A stretch of 64,000 nt of DNA, from positions 21,058,674 through 21,122,673 of the forward strand of contig NC_092700.1 in NCBI RefSeq assembly GCF_964275005.1, given 5' to 3'. A model generated the notes under the pieces. The model was given only the letters and a program-made list of their open reading frames with translations. It made no database searches and was not told the DNA's origin. The stretch's first letter is position 1. The number at the start of each line of letters is the position of its first letter. Below are positions 1-10,725 of the stretch, in pieces. Source of the stretch: Diadema setosum. Lineage: Eukaryota; Echinodermata; Echinoidea; Diadematoida; Diadematidae. Made by a program: the position numbers and the translations under genes.

Positions 1-837
1 GAAGAATAATTTATTCAAATTTATGTAAATTTATGATTTTATAAATAAAAATCAGCTTATATGTGATTTTGCGTGCAAAATATAAGAAAAATCAATGAAT
101 ATATACAAAAAGTATAGAAATGTGAGAAAAATCAAACAAGTTATTTGCCATACTCATAAAACATTTTTGAAATTAACTTTACAGAATCATGTTTTTTTTT
201 GTCTCAAAAAGTGAAAATATCACTGTTATTCTTTTGTTTTTCCAATGTTTTTATTTCATTTGTTTTTACTGTTTACATTTGTCATGTATTTTATTGTTTT
301 CTAAGAGTGCCCAGTAAATCATGTGGAAGGATAAGAGTTATTTGAATCATCTATGTGGATAAAAACTCAATTTCCCCCTCAGAGAGAGAAAAAAACAACG
401 AGAAAAAAACAACTTTTTGTTATGTTTTATATTGTATTTATTTCTTATGTTTTCTATCGTTTTCTATTCCTTATGTATATCATTGTTTCTAAACTTTGCC
501 CAATTTATTTCAGAATAATATAGAAGCATGAACCAAGTGGAAAACCAATTCCTGAGCAAAATTTTTAAAGTAATGCAAGCCATGGTCTATTGACAGTATG
601 TAACTGTACACAAATGTATGCAGCGATTAGCCGTTTTAATGACATGCGCATACTAATTGGCCCATAACACCCCCTAGGTAGGTCCGATATGGACAAATGT
701 GGTATCAAAATGTGCGCAAGACTTCAGGGGGAAAAGTCATGAAGCGAGAATCCGAAATTCCCAGCGGTCGCGATGCAATCGGCAAAAGTATGGAGGGGGG
801 CCTCCCAGCCCCCCCCCCCCCGTGCAGTTAGGGTTAA
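1..837 (+). mobile_element. TTAA-flanked non-autonomous element, family A (left part missing)
   Basis: The right end is intact: a G-run/C-run hairpin (785-821) is followed by CAGTTAGGG and the target TTAA at 834-837. The block at about 685-745 (GGTATCAAAATGTGCGCAAG and the following GGGAAAAGTCATGAAGCG) matches the same block near the right end of the copies at 38213 and 41782. The AT-rich interior with repeated TTATGT and ATTGTTTT words also matches. The left end lies outside the window. TTAA duplication with CCC-starting ends is the habit of piggyBac-type elements; no transposase is encoded, so this assignment is inference. Confidence 0.65.
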
Positions 838-1151
838 ATAGACTTGTAATTCCTCTCAAAAAGGTATGCACTTTAATATTTGATGGAAATGATTTCTAAA
901 TATTTCGCAAAACGTTAAAACCTAAATCCCCATCTCAACTAAAAATGTAGCATTCCTTTGGCCCTCCATTTGCTACGACTCAGTATATTGTCTTTAGTCA
1001 ACACACGTACAATGTATCGGGTTACCTTTTTCTCTCAGAAGAAAATTAAGATTAAAAAGTCCTACAACACGTTGTTCAGGAATATGATGTTAAAAATACA
1101 TGGAAACTGTAATACTTATTGTTTAGATTGGCATGAAGCAGTTATACTCAC
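838..1151. other. Gene-free stretch downstream of the CUB-like exon
   Basis: This is intron, or region between exons, of the minus-strand CUB-like gene. No convincing next exon with acceptor, open frame and donor was seen here, so the gene probably continues to the left of the window, past the family A element. Confidence 0.4.
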
Positions 1152-1469
1152 CCTCGTAACACTGTACGTTTATTATGAAATTCGCCAGATTTATATATCG
1201 GATGCTCCCATATACGCGCACTTTCGTCTGATGTGCCAGTGACAAAACGGACGACGTCACATTATGCCCCCTAGTAACAGTCCGAAATGTTCTGTTAGAT
1301 ATTACATCCTCTATATAAAATGTCATCCATGCAGTATTGATAGACTGAATTTCAACGAGAAGTCGCCTTCCCAAAGGTGCCTGTATAATCCAGTTACTGT
1401 TGGCGATGCATTCTCTATCACACCATATGTCGAGGTCTAGCGGCTCGCCCGAGCAGTTGAGAGTAAAAT
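1152..1469 (-). CDS. CUB-like gene, exon 2 (extracellular domain)
   Basis: 318 bases, phase 1 in and phase 1 out, flanked by a CCTGCAG acceptor and a GTGAGT donor. It encodes about 105 residues of CUB-like sequence. The apparent open frame beyond the donor is intronic. Confidence 0.65.
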
Positions 1470-2068
1470 CTGCAGGTGCAAGGAACGAGCGCAAAGGGAT
1501 AATTTTTAAGTAAATATCAAATTTTGTATCGTGTACAATGGAAATAAAATGCTAATATAATTGAGCATTCAAAACACCATTTTTGTTTTGTCATTCACGA
1601 TTATCTTGTAAGAAATCATTCTTGTAATATCGTATACTCCATTCACAATTATCATAATACTGACACTACTTTTTAGGAAATTCATTTTCTGTACCATTTA
1701 TTCCAGGGCTAACTATAGAGGTATATACAATACATTTAACAAAGGAAGCAATGTTTCTCGCTTGATCAGAGCGTTAAAGTATACGATGAAGCAGTACCTT
1801 ATTACAACAAATATCGAGACAATAATATATTAGAAAACTGGAAATGATAAGATGTTAAATGATTTCTTTCTTTTTTACCATACACACACAGGCATGTCTC
1901 AGTAAATTAAACAAAAACAATGAAAAGCATTACAAAAATACGGCAATATTACAAGAAACTATACACACCAGGAAAATACATACACGTTATGGTGCTTTCC
2001 GAGGTTGACGAAGTGAGCAACGACTCGTAGAGCAAGAAACAGGCAACCAACAGGATCGCGCGAGGCAT
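1152..2068 (-). CDS. Secreted or membrane CUB-like domain protein, 5' two exons (partial gene)
   Basis: Exon 1 (2068-1984) starts MPRAILLVACFLLYESLL, a clear signal peptide with a strong start context (A at -3), and ends at a GTATGT donor in phase 1. Exon 2 (1469-1152) begins after a CCTGCAG acceptor with two bases that complete the split codon, stays open for 105 codons and ends at a GTGAGT donor, again in phase 1. Phase 1-1 exons are typical of shuffled extracellular domains. Exon 2 has about the length of a CUB domain and CUB-like features: NWIIQAPLGRRLLVEI resembles the central CUB strand, followed by FYIEDV, with cysteines at about residues 34, 45, 49 and 132 and three N-glycosylation sequons (NCS, NRT, NVT). 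The cysteine spacing is not the textbook CUB pattern, so another beta-sandwich domain is possible. The remaining exons lie left of the window. The specific gene is not recognised. Confidence 0.6.
1984..2068 (-). CDS. CUB-like gene, exon 1 (signal peptide)
   Basis: Codons 1-28 plus one base. The hydrophobic core is AILLVACFLLYESLL, followed by a Ser/Thr-rich stretch. The donor is T|GTATGT. The exon is too short to be found by length alone. Confidence 0.6.
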
Positions 2069-2647
2069 TCTTGGTCTTTGTTTAATAAAGAACAGATAAA
2101 TTGTGTATCAGTCCCTCTTTATTGGCATTAGATTAAAGATGAAAACCACTTTTAATTATGAATATCCCGGCCCAAATTAAGAAACCATGGTTTTACATCC
2201 AGGTGTTTGATAAATGTGAAAGTATAAGCCCAGTCTTAAATACGGCAAGAGTGTTAATAGTTCAAAATGATGTCCTTCCGAGCGGTGTGGGAAAGTTTGA
2301 TAATAAATCAATGCTGATAATGTCATTCATGGTGTCATTGCATGGAGGAAGGCGCCCGAGCTTGCACGAGCATAATATACTTGGTAACTTACTACAGCCG
2401 TATAGCTGTGTGAAACAAGTCGGTCGCTTTTGTTCATTAGGCCCTATGTAATGGATGGCTGCCGGGGTTGTAAGTTTGCAGTTCAACACTCCTTTTGGTT
2501 CTGCTTAATAATTGTAAAAAGAAGAAATTCAAATACCAATTTCACTGTTTTGTTTCACGTTGAATTTCTCTGAAACCACCGTTCGCATTAATACCACTCA
2601 AATTATTTGTCAACTCGTGAACATGGACTGACTGACTGATGCTTCAA
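2069..2647. other. Upstream region of the CUB-like gene
   Basis: The promoter and 5' UTR of the minus-strand gene should lie here. No clear TATA box or repeat was seen. Short open frames on both strands at 2158-2489 lack splice signals and family resemblance. Confidence 0.3.
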
Positions 2648-3171
2648 TTAAAGGACAAGTTCACCTTCATGTACTTGGGGATTGAGTGAATGCAGCATAT
2701 CAATAAAAGACATCAGTAAAAGTGCGATAAAAATCGGACAATCCCTTCAAGCTTATAAATTGTTAGAGTTTCTGTGCAGATACTGACGGACGATACCACA
2801 GATTATAATGTCACGTGCATAACACGATATATGGAAAATATAAAGAGAATTCTACATTTCATTTTTTTTTAAGTACACATTCCTTATTTCTGCGGATGTA
2901 CGGTATACCTCCTGCCTTCTGAAAGAGACAAGGCAGCTGCATGCTCTGTTATCATTCATGCAAGGAACGTCCAAATGTGAAGAATTTTCGTTATATTTCT
3001 TTTATATCCTTGCATACATATGACATCACTATATAGTCGTCTCATCAGGCGATCGTGGCACTGAAACTTCAAAAATTCCAAAATTTTGAGCGGATTGTCT
3101 AATTTTCCTTAAACTTCCCCCAATGTGCTTTACTGATATTACCGCATTTTCTCAATCAACTTGTCCTTTAA
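2648..3171. mobile_element. Palindromic TTAAAGG miniature element, family B copy 1
   Basis: TTAAAGGACAAGTTCACC at the left and ACTTGTCCTTTAA at the right are inverted repeats ending in TTAA. The subterminal words (GATTGAGTGAATGCAGCA, CATCAGTAAAAGT, ATCGGACAATC) recur inverted near 3075-3160 and also in the copies at 10451, 21532, 28029 and 61457. There is no coding capacity. Confidence 0.7.
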
Positions 3172-4010
3172 CGCGCCGGGGACTGTGAGGGAAGATACAT
3201 GAAGTCATCTTCTTTTCTTTAGTTTTCTTTTATTATTATTATTATTTCTCGTGATGACCTTTTCTACGTCAGCCTTCATATCCTTTAATATACCGATTAG
3301 AGGTCTAAAATAAAATCTATTATTATGCTTCTGTTTATTCGTGCGATTAAACTATCTTCAGGAGCATTGTCAAGCACAATATTGCTAAACTATACATGTA
3401 CGTATATAGTGCTTTCGATCTATTCACTTTTAATCTTCTGTGTGATCATCATTGCTCAAGGACATTTTAATTGTTCATTGATATGAATAATGTCTTTGAA
3501 GCACGACAATCCTCACGACTGCCATTTCGTTGGTTTCACTTTTGACAAATAAATCTAAATTACCGTTATCGACTTAATCCTGAATAGGTTAACGAGGTGA
3601 GGTGATGTGGAAGGCTATGATAATTGCTGCCACTTTTGAACATCTATTAACAATGACCTTTCATTAAATTCCTATCACTTTTTGAGGGGGTATCGATGTT
3701 CAAAGTCTGCGCTAAATAGACAAGCGTGATTTTGATGGCTGCTCACTGAGCACTGTTGGGTGCCGAGTGATACAGTCCATGCATGAGTTATACATTCCAC
3801 AAATCACAAAGTCCACTATAGTCATGCGTGCGTATAGTGCGTTCTCGTACGTGAGCCTCCTTTGCGTAGTGTCGAACTCATGGGTTTTATAATATTTGCC
3901 GAGTGCCGAACTTATGGGTGGTATATATGACTCATGAGCTGTATAACTCGTGAGCTGTATGACTCATGGACCTACTGTATTTTCAATGTCGGTCTCGTGG
4001 AGGACTCGTG
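3172..4010. other. Gene-free stretch with a small degenerate tandem repeat
   Basis: No gene was seen. At 3920-3970 the phrase GTATGACTCATGAGCT is repeated imperfectly about three times and includes two TGACTCA (AP-1 type) words at 3928 and 3960. This may be chance within a simple repeat. Confidence 0.3.
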
Positions 4011-4760
4011 GCAGTGGCGTATCTAGGGAAAACGGCGCCCGGGGCAAGCGCGAAAATTGCGCCCCTAATTTTTGAAAAAGACTTAATGTTCAACGGTAGG
4101 GACTTTCCCCAAGTCCACATGATATGTGTTTTCAAGTACTTAAAATGGGTCTTTTGAGGGTGATTTAAATGTAATAAATTTTGATATACATTTTAGCGAG
4201 CGAGCCGAAATTTTTTGTATTTCAGCTTACAAAACATGGAATTCTTGTCATTTTTTGGTTATCAAATCTTACAATCAATAGTGACAGCCTTATAGACAAC
4301 GATTTATACCAACAAACTGATGATGAAATTGCTCTAAATTAGTACGACAGAGTGAGGCCAAATTTTTATATATCCGCGTCATCATCACGTTTTTTTGTTT
4401 TTGTTTTTGTTTTTGTTTTTTGATAAATTTTGGCGAGCGAGCGCAGCGAGCGAGCCGAAAACTTTTGTATTTCAGCTTACAAAACATGGAATTCTTGTCA
4501 TTTTTTTTTTTTTTTTGGTTATTAAATCTTACAATTCTAATCAAGATATAGTGACGGCCTTATAGATAACGATTTATACCAACAAGGAGGACTTGAAAAA
4601 TACTCTAAATTAGTACGAGTGAGTGAGCCGAAATTTGTATATTTCCATGTCATCATTATACGTATTGTTCTTATCATGTTTGATTTGTTGTTGTTGTTTT
4701 TTGCGCCCCCTCCCCCCTCCCGTATGTTCGAAATCGTTGGCACCCTCTTTTGATCCAATC
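4011..4760 (+). mobile_element. hAT-like element left end with two internal roughly 240-bp repeats
   Basis: The sequence starts CAGTGGCGTATCTAGGG, an end type common in animal hAT elements, followed by a GCGCCC-rich stretch. Inside are two related repeats (about 4165-4423 and 4424-4680). Each contains a GCGAGCGAG run, the phrase TATTTCAGCTTACAAAACAT, then TAGTGACGGCCTTATAGA. A third piece of this repeat lies at 10300-10440, on the other side of the LINE, so the LINE appears to have landed inside this element. No matching right terminus was found. Confidence 0.5.
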
Positions 4761-5186
4761 GGCGTTCGCTTCAGAACGAAAGAAATTGCAGCCGCTACTC
4801 CGTGTAACATTTTGCCTGCTAAATATAAAATGACATTGGTGAACACATTTCATTTTCATTTCACACATGCATGTTCACATGCATGTTTTTTTTTTTTTTT
4901 TCATTTCCAATCAAACACAGGTAATACACTTTGACATTATTACATATATTGGAACATAATAACACACATTGGTTCTTAAAAGAACTTCATGGAAATGAAA
5001 ATTGGGGGGCTGCTAAAAAGCGAACTTGTAGATTGCAGTCCCCTCACTTACGTTACATTACTACAATACATCAATTATATATGACTCTATAACACAATAC
5101 ATCGATACATGTACCGTACAAGCTAATCATTGAAAGTATACAGTTTTCATTCAATCGAATCGGATGGTTACATGAAGTATACGCTT

Positions 5187-5193
5187 TCACATG

Positions 5194-5278
<85 letters not shown>

Positions 5279-5340
5279 ACGCATACACACGCACGTACAC
5301 ACATACGCACACACACGCACGTACACACACATGTTTGCAT
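5187..5340 (+). repeat. (CA)n / (TACACA)n microsatellite
   Basis: Mixed ACACAC and TACACA repeats of about 150 bases lie just beyond the 3' end of the minus-strand LINE. The His/Thr- or Cys/Val-rich open frames across it are artefacts of the repeat. Confidence 0.9.
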
Positions 5341-5485
5341 CCACATACATTGTGCACACACAGAAGAGAGTAGGGAAAGAGAGAGAGGGAGGGAGAGAGG
5401 GGGGAGTAGAGAGAGCGAAGGGCAGGTCAGCATTCTCGATGCAGGGTGAAGAAAAAAGAACAACAATTCCAAACAGTCAAACTAA

Positions 5486-6001
5486 TCATGGGGTACATAT
5501 ATATGAGCTAATCAAATATTTCTTTAAATTACTAGAGAATGATTTCAAACTAATGGAATCGTTTATATTTTTCCCAAGGGAATTCCAAAATTTGGGGCCA
5601 CTGTAAATAAACGTGGATTTTGTAAATAGAGTTCGGGTAAGGGGCAAATGATACTCATCTGTTTGACGAGTGGAGTATTTATGAATATTTTTATTCTTAT
5701 TAAACATATTTTCAAAAACTAAAGGAAGTGAATTATTATACAAACTGTACATAAATTGACCAAGGTAATAATGATACAAATCCCTTACTTTCGAAACCTT
5801 ATTCTCCACAAATAATCCGTCAGTATGGGAATATTTGGAGGTATTACATATTACTCGAAGTGCTTTTTTTTTGTAACAAAAATAATCTGTCCAAATAAGT
5901 TGAATGTGTATTTCCCCATACTATAATTCCATACGTTAAATAAGGTAAAATTAACATTAGCAACTTTTTAACAGGAAAACAAAACTTTACTTTATTAATT
6001 A
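5486..6001 (-). pseudogene. LINE ORF2 C-terminal part (downstream half of an interrupted element)
   Basis: The frame ends at 5486 and reads the typical C-terminal tail of a CR1/Jockey-group non-LTR retrotransposon, with the motif GPKFWNSLG and an upstream PYLTYGIIVWGN segment. A single-base shift in an A-run near 5868-5880 breaks the frame. The coding continues on the far side of the 6010-9171 insertion. The element has no intact ORF and is not active by itself. Confidence 0.8.
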
Positions 6002-6009
6002 CACCTATG

Positions 6010-9000
6010 CACTGGCGTAGCCAGGGGGGGGGGGCGATGGGGGCGGTCGCCCCCCCCCCCCCCCCCCGCCCCCCCCCCCCCGCCCCCTAAGATTTGGACC
6101 GGGGATTTGGGAGGCGGAAAAAAAAATGCGTGCATACTGTATGCATGCACATGAAGCGGGTCTCCTTTGCAACCTTTCATCAAATAAGATATTTTTTTGA
6201 ATATTTCACTCAAAGTGTGCACCAGATCGTTGAATTTCAATTCAAAATATGCAAAATCTCTCGTGCTTGGGAGGGGGTATCCCCCTCCCAAACCCTCCCC
6301 CTCTGTGCCTCTTTCCCTAGCTTAGTACACTTTTTAGATTTACCAAAAAAAAAATATGAATAATTCTGAGTGCACAAGACTTATCACTTATATTACAAAA
6401 ACTCAAGGTTCTCTCATGTATAAGGGGAATTTCCCCTTTTAATCGACCCTTTCCTCCCTCAGCCCCCCCCCCCCATCAGTTTTTTTTTTTTTTTTGTTTT
6501 GTTGTTTTTTTTTTTTGATTTCCCAAATGTTGATTCCATCAAATATGCGTATACGAGATATCTCAATTTCAACCTTAAAAAGGCAAAAGCTCCATCGGAA
6601 GGGAAGGGTGGAGATAACACTCGCCCACGCCTTTCCCTGCTCGCCCGCCCCTCCCCCCCCCCCCCCCTTCCGCCATGCATAGAAGTAGACTGTGGCTATA
6701 CCCAGATCGCTTTATTTCAATTCTAAAAACGCAAAAGCTCCGTGAGCGGGAGGGGGAATCCCCCTTCCCCTAAGCTCTACCTCACTAGACTTTATACATA
6801 CACACAGATGGTGCACATTCGGAATAAGAGCTAAATTCCGTGATTTTAACACTTCGATGAAAAAGTATTGCACCAAAAATTTGCACCAGACCGCCGAATT
6901 TCAGGTCTGAAAACGCAAAATCACCTTCGTGTGGGAGGGGATATGCCCCTATCTACACCCTCGTGTGCATGCTTTTTCTGTTTGATTGCTGAACTGCAGA
7001 CAGCGTTCATAATATTCAGTGTAAGAATTAATACAAGAAGATTATTCAAATGATACCATTTTATAGGCAAATTGTTCAATAATAATCTACACTAAAATAT
7101 ACTGCAACCTTAAACAAGTGGGACTGTTTCAACTCGTTAAGACACGCAAAAACATGCATCAAATTGCACCATTTGCAACATCAAAATGCAAAAAGTTCTC
7201 ACCGTGGGAGGGGGGACACCCCCCTCCCACACCTTCCCCTCCCCCTTCGCTCGCTCCGCTCGCTCGGGTTCAGTCGCGTTCACGATATTCAGTGAAAAGA
7301 ATTTTAATACAAGAAGCGTATTTAAATTGTACCATTTTATAGGCAAATTGTTCAATAATAATCTACATCAAAATATACTGCTACCTTAAACAAGTGGGAC
7401 TGTTTCTCGTCGATAAAACGCGCAAAAACATGCATCAAATTGCACCATTTACAACATCAAAATGCAAAAAGTTCTTACCGTGGGAGGGGGGACACCCCCC
7501 TCCCACACCCTCCCCTCCCCCCTCGCTCGCTCCGCTCGCTCGGGTTCAGTCGCGTTCATGATATTCAGTGAAAAGAATTATTACAAGAAGTGTATTGTAC
7601 CATTTTATAGGCAAATTGTTCAATAATAATCTACATCAAAATATACTGCTACCTTAAACAAGTGGGACTGTTTCTCGTCGATAAAACGCGCAAAAACATG
7701 CATCAAATTGCACCATTTACAACATCAAAATGCAAAAAGTTCTTACCGTGGGAGGGGGGACACCCCCCTCCCACACCCTCCCCTCCCCCCTCGCTCGCTC
7801 CGCTCGCTTGGGTTCAGTCGCGTTCACGATATTCAGTGAAAAGAATTAATACAAGAAGTGTATTTAAATTGTACCATTTTATAGGCAAATTGTTCAATAA
7901 TAATCTACATCAAAATATACTGCTACCTTAAACAAGTGGGACTGTTTCTCGTCGATAAAACGCGCAAAAACATGCATCAAATTGTACCATTTACAACATC
8001 AAAATGCAAAAAGTATTCAGTGAAAAGAATTAATACAAGAAGTGTATTTAAATTGTACCATTTTATAGGCAAATTGTTCAATAATAATCTACATCAAAAT
8101 ATACTGCTACCTTAAACAAGTGGGACTGTTTCTCGTCGATAAAACGCGCAAAAACATGCATCAAATTGTACCATTTACAACATCAAAATGCAAAAAGTTC
8201 TTACCGTGGGAGGGGGGGGGGGACGCCCCCCTCCCACACCCTCCCCTGCCCCCTCGCTCGCTCCACTCGCTTGGGTTCAGTCGCGTTCAGGATATTCAGT
8301 GAAAAGAATTTATACAAGAAGTGTGTTTAAATTATACAATTTTATAGGCAAATTGTTCAATAATAAAGTACACTAAAATATACTGGTATAACCTTAAACA
8401 AGTGGGACTGTTTCACGTCGATAAAACGCGCAAAAACATGCATCAAATTGCACCATTTACAACATCAAAATGCAAAAAGTTCTTACCGTGGGAGGGGAGA
8501 CACCCCCATCCCACACCCTCCTCTTCCCCCTCGCTCGCTCCGCTCGCTTGGGTTCAGTCGCGTTCATGATATTCAGTGAAAAGAATTAATACAAGAAGTG
8601 TATTTAAATTGTACCATTTTATAGGCAAATTGTTCAATAATAAACTACACTTAAATATACTGCTACCTTAAACAAGTGGGACTGTTTCACGTCGATAAAA
8701 CGAGCAAAAACATGCATCAAATTGCACCATTTGCAACATCAAAATGCAAAAAGTTCTTACCGTGGGAGGGGACACCCCCCTCCCACACCCTCCCCTCCCC
8801 CCTCGCTCGCTCCGCTCGCTCGGGTTCAGTCGTGTTCATGATATTCAGTGAAAAGAATTAATACAAGAAGTGTATTTAAATTATACCATTTTATAGGCAA
8901 ATTGTTCAATAATAATCTACACTAAAATATACTGCTACCCTAAACAAGTGGGACTGTTTCACGTCGATAAAACGCGCAAAAACATGCATCAAATTGCACC

Positions 9001-9171
9001 ATTTACAACATCAAAATGCAAAAAGTTCTTACCGTGGGAGGGGGGACACCCCCCTCCCAAACCCTCCCCCCCCCCCCCCGCTCGCTCCGCTCGCTCGGGC
9101 TCGGTCGCTTCGCTCCCTCGCAGACTAACCGCCCCCCCCCCCCCCAAGATCAAATCCTGGCTACGCCGTTG
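6010..9171. mobile_element. 3.16-kb non-autonomous element with hAT-like ends, inserted in a LINE
   Basis: The left end is CACTGGCGTAGCCAGG and the right end, reverse-complemented, is CAACGGCGTAGCCAGG (14 of 16 identical). The flanks carry the 8-bp direct repeat CACCTATG at 6002-6009 and 9172-9179, the duplication length of hAT elements. Removing the element and one repeat copy restores the LINE reading across the junction. The interior holds C-runs, degenerate repeat units (6100-7000) and a tandem array (7004-9110). No transposase was found, so it would depend on an enzyme supplied elsewhere. Confidence 0.8.
7004..9110 (+). repeat. Tandem array of eight roughly 270-bp units inside the hAT-like element
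   Basis: The anchor GGGACTGTTTC recurs at about 7118, 7397, 7663, 7939, 8121, 8403, 8677 and 8949, giving spacings near 270 except for one unit of about 182 bp that has lost its G/C-rich block. Each full unit contains a hairpin formed by GGGAGGGGGG and CCCCCCTCCC around ACA, then CGCTCGCTCCGCTCGCTCG, then ATTCAGTGAAAAGAATT. Units are highly similar, so the array is young or homogenised. Short open frames of 60-90 codons across units are repeat artefacts. Degenerate relatives of the unit lie at 6240-6300, 6720-6775 and 6895-6960. Confidence 0.85.
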
Positions 9172-9179
9172 CACCTATG

Positions 9180-10273
9180 TTACTGGAAATTGTGCAACAT
9201 ATACAATCTATATGCTGTTTCCAAGAAAGCTTACTGTCTACAGTTACACCAAGAAATCTAACGGAATAAACCTGTTTTATCACTTCATTTTCAAAAATTA
9301 TATCATGTGGCAATTTATCAAGGGTATTACTAAACAACATCACATTTGTTTTCTGCAAATTAAGCAATAATCTATTTGCTCTTAGCCATTGCATTATCAT
9401 GTTCAATTCTCTATTCATGACAATCAACTAATGTATGAGGATTTGAATGAGAAAAGAAAAGATTAGAATCATCTGCAAATAATATAAAAGAAAGAACATT
9501 TGAAGATTTTGGAAAATCATTGATGTAGATAATAAAAAGTAACGGCCCTAGTATACTTCCTTGTGGAACTCCACAATCAACTGAGCGCAAAGAAGATTTT
9601 TCATTGTTTATACAAACAAATTGTTTTCTGTCTTTCAAATAGCTTCTGAACCACTCCAAGGCCTTCCCACGTATACCATAATGATTAAGTTTATAAAGAA
9701 GAATGTCGTGTTTAATCGTGTCGAAGGCCTTGGAGAGGTCCAGGAAGATTCCCGCAGTGAGTTGAAACTTATCAATTGCTCGAGATACTTTTTCAGTGAA
9801 AGATAATATTGCATATGCTGTGCTATGTTTCTTGCGAAATCCAAATTGATATTTTGACAAAATGTCATTTCTATTGAAGAAATCTATAACTCGAGAATAT
9901 ATCATCTTTTCTAATATTCTAGATATATTAGGCAAAAGTGAAATAGGTCTGTAATTATTCAATTCTTCCCTATTACCCTTTTTAAAAATTGGAACTATTT
10001 TTGATATTTTCATAGCATCTGGTACCTGCCCTTGTGATATTGATAAATTAAAAATATGAAACAAAGGATCAACAGTATAAGGTATTATATTTTTAACAGT
10101 ATATTATCAATATCATCATAACCAGAACTTCTTTTAGAAGGTAAATTATGAACAATATCTAAAATCTCATATACTGTTACAGGGGAAAAAAAAAAGATTG
10201 AATTTTGATTACATACGTCCAGGTAATCGTAAAATTCTTTAGTAGACAACGGAATAGACATTGTCATCATCAC
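9180..10273 (-). pseudogene. LINE reverse transcriptase (upstream half, frameshifted, 5' truncated)
   Basis: Read on the minus strand, the order is a pre-RT segment (10273-10085), the reverse transcriptase fingers and palm (10064-9411), then the start of the thumb (9427-9180). Hallmarks are NNYRPISLLPNISRILEKMI, FLDLSKAFDTIKHDIL, CGVPQGSILGPLLFIIYIND and the catalytic FADD. The reading frame changes between 10085 and 10064 and again near 9420. The style matches the CR1/Jockey group of non-LTR retrotransposons. The N-terminal endonuclease is missing, as is usual for 5' truncated copies. Confidence 0.85.
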
Positions 10274-10299
10274 GTTAAACTGTTCTTATCTTCTTTTTT

Positions 10300-10440
10300 A
10301 TATATATAAATTTTGGCGAGCGAGCGCAGCGAGCGAGCCGAAATTTTTGTATTTCAGTTTACAAAACATGGAATCATCATCACAGATATCATCATGTTTT
10401 TGTTTTTATTTTGTTTGATTTGGTTTTCTGCAAAAATCAA
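10300..10440. repeat. Third copy of the internal repeat of the 4011 element
   Basis: TTTTGGCGAGCGAGCGCAGC followed by TATTTCAGTTTACAAAACAT closely matches 4433-4490. Its position just beyond the 5' end of the LINE supports the LINE having inserted into this older element. Confidence 0.6.
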
Positions 10441-10450
10441 CAAATATACT

Positions 10451-10577
10451 TTAAAGGACAAGTTCACCCTCATATACATGTGGATCAAGTGAATGCAGCA
10501 AAATTAGTACCGTGTACAACACACCATTTCGTTCAAACTCTCACTGATGAGTTCTACTAATATTGATGCATTTTAAT
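10451..10577. mobile_element. Family B element remnant, copy 2
   Basis: It begins TTAAAGGACAAGTTCACC, as at 2648, and jumps quickly to right-arm sequence (CTCACTGATGAGTTCTACTA). It is an internally deleted copy that lost its right TTAA end. Confidence 0.55.
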
Positions 10578-10619
10578 CCTCATAGCATAATGAAAAGCAA
10601 GGAACAAATGTAATGACTT

Positions 10620-10725
10620 TTGAATTCATTTCACGGACCTGCGGACGAAAAGTCTTCGGACTAAAGTATGTTGCCGTGCATAAACAAATGAATGAAATGA
10701 AATGAAATGAAAAGTATATTCCCTG
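10620..10725 (+). mobile_element. LINE 3' end with (ATGAA)n tail
   Basis: CGGACGAAAAGTCTTCGGAC forms a small stem, and the piece ends in ATGAATGAAATGAAATGAAA. Short hairpins plus a pentanucleotide tail are typical of CR1/L2-type LINE 3' ends. Only the tail region survives. Confidence 0.5.

Noticed and set aside
5071..5606. Open frames of 130-160 codons over the CA-rich region
   Set aside because: They are poly-His/Thr or Cys/Val translations of a microsatellite, with no start context or domain.
7004..9110. Regular direct repeats resembling a CRISPR array
   Set aside because: Units are about 270 bp without unique spacers, in eukaryotic DNA inside a transposon.
7118..9370. Series of similar 60-90 codon frames that look like a small gene family
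   Set aside because: Each is one unit of a tandem repeat. Frames break differently in each unit and there is no splice pattern or codon constraint.
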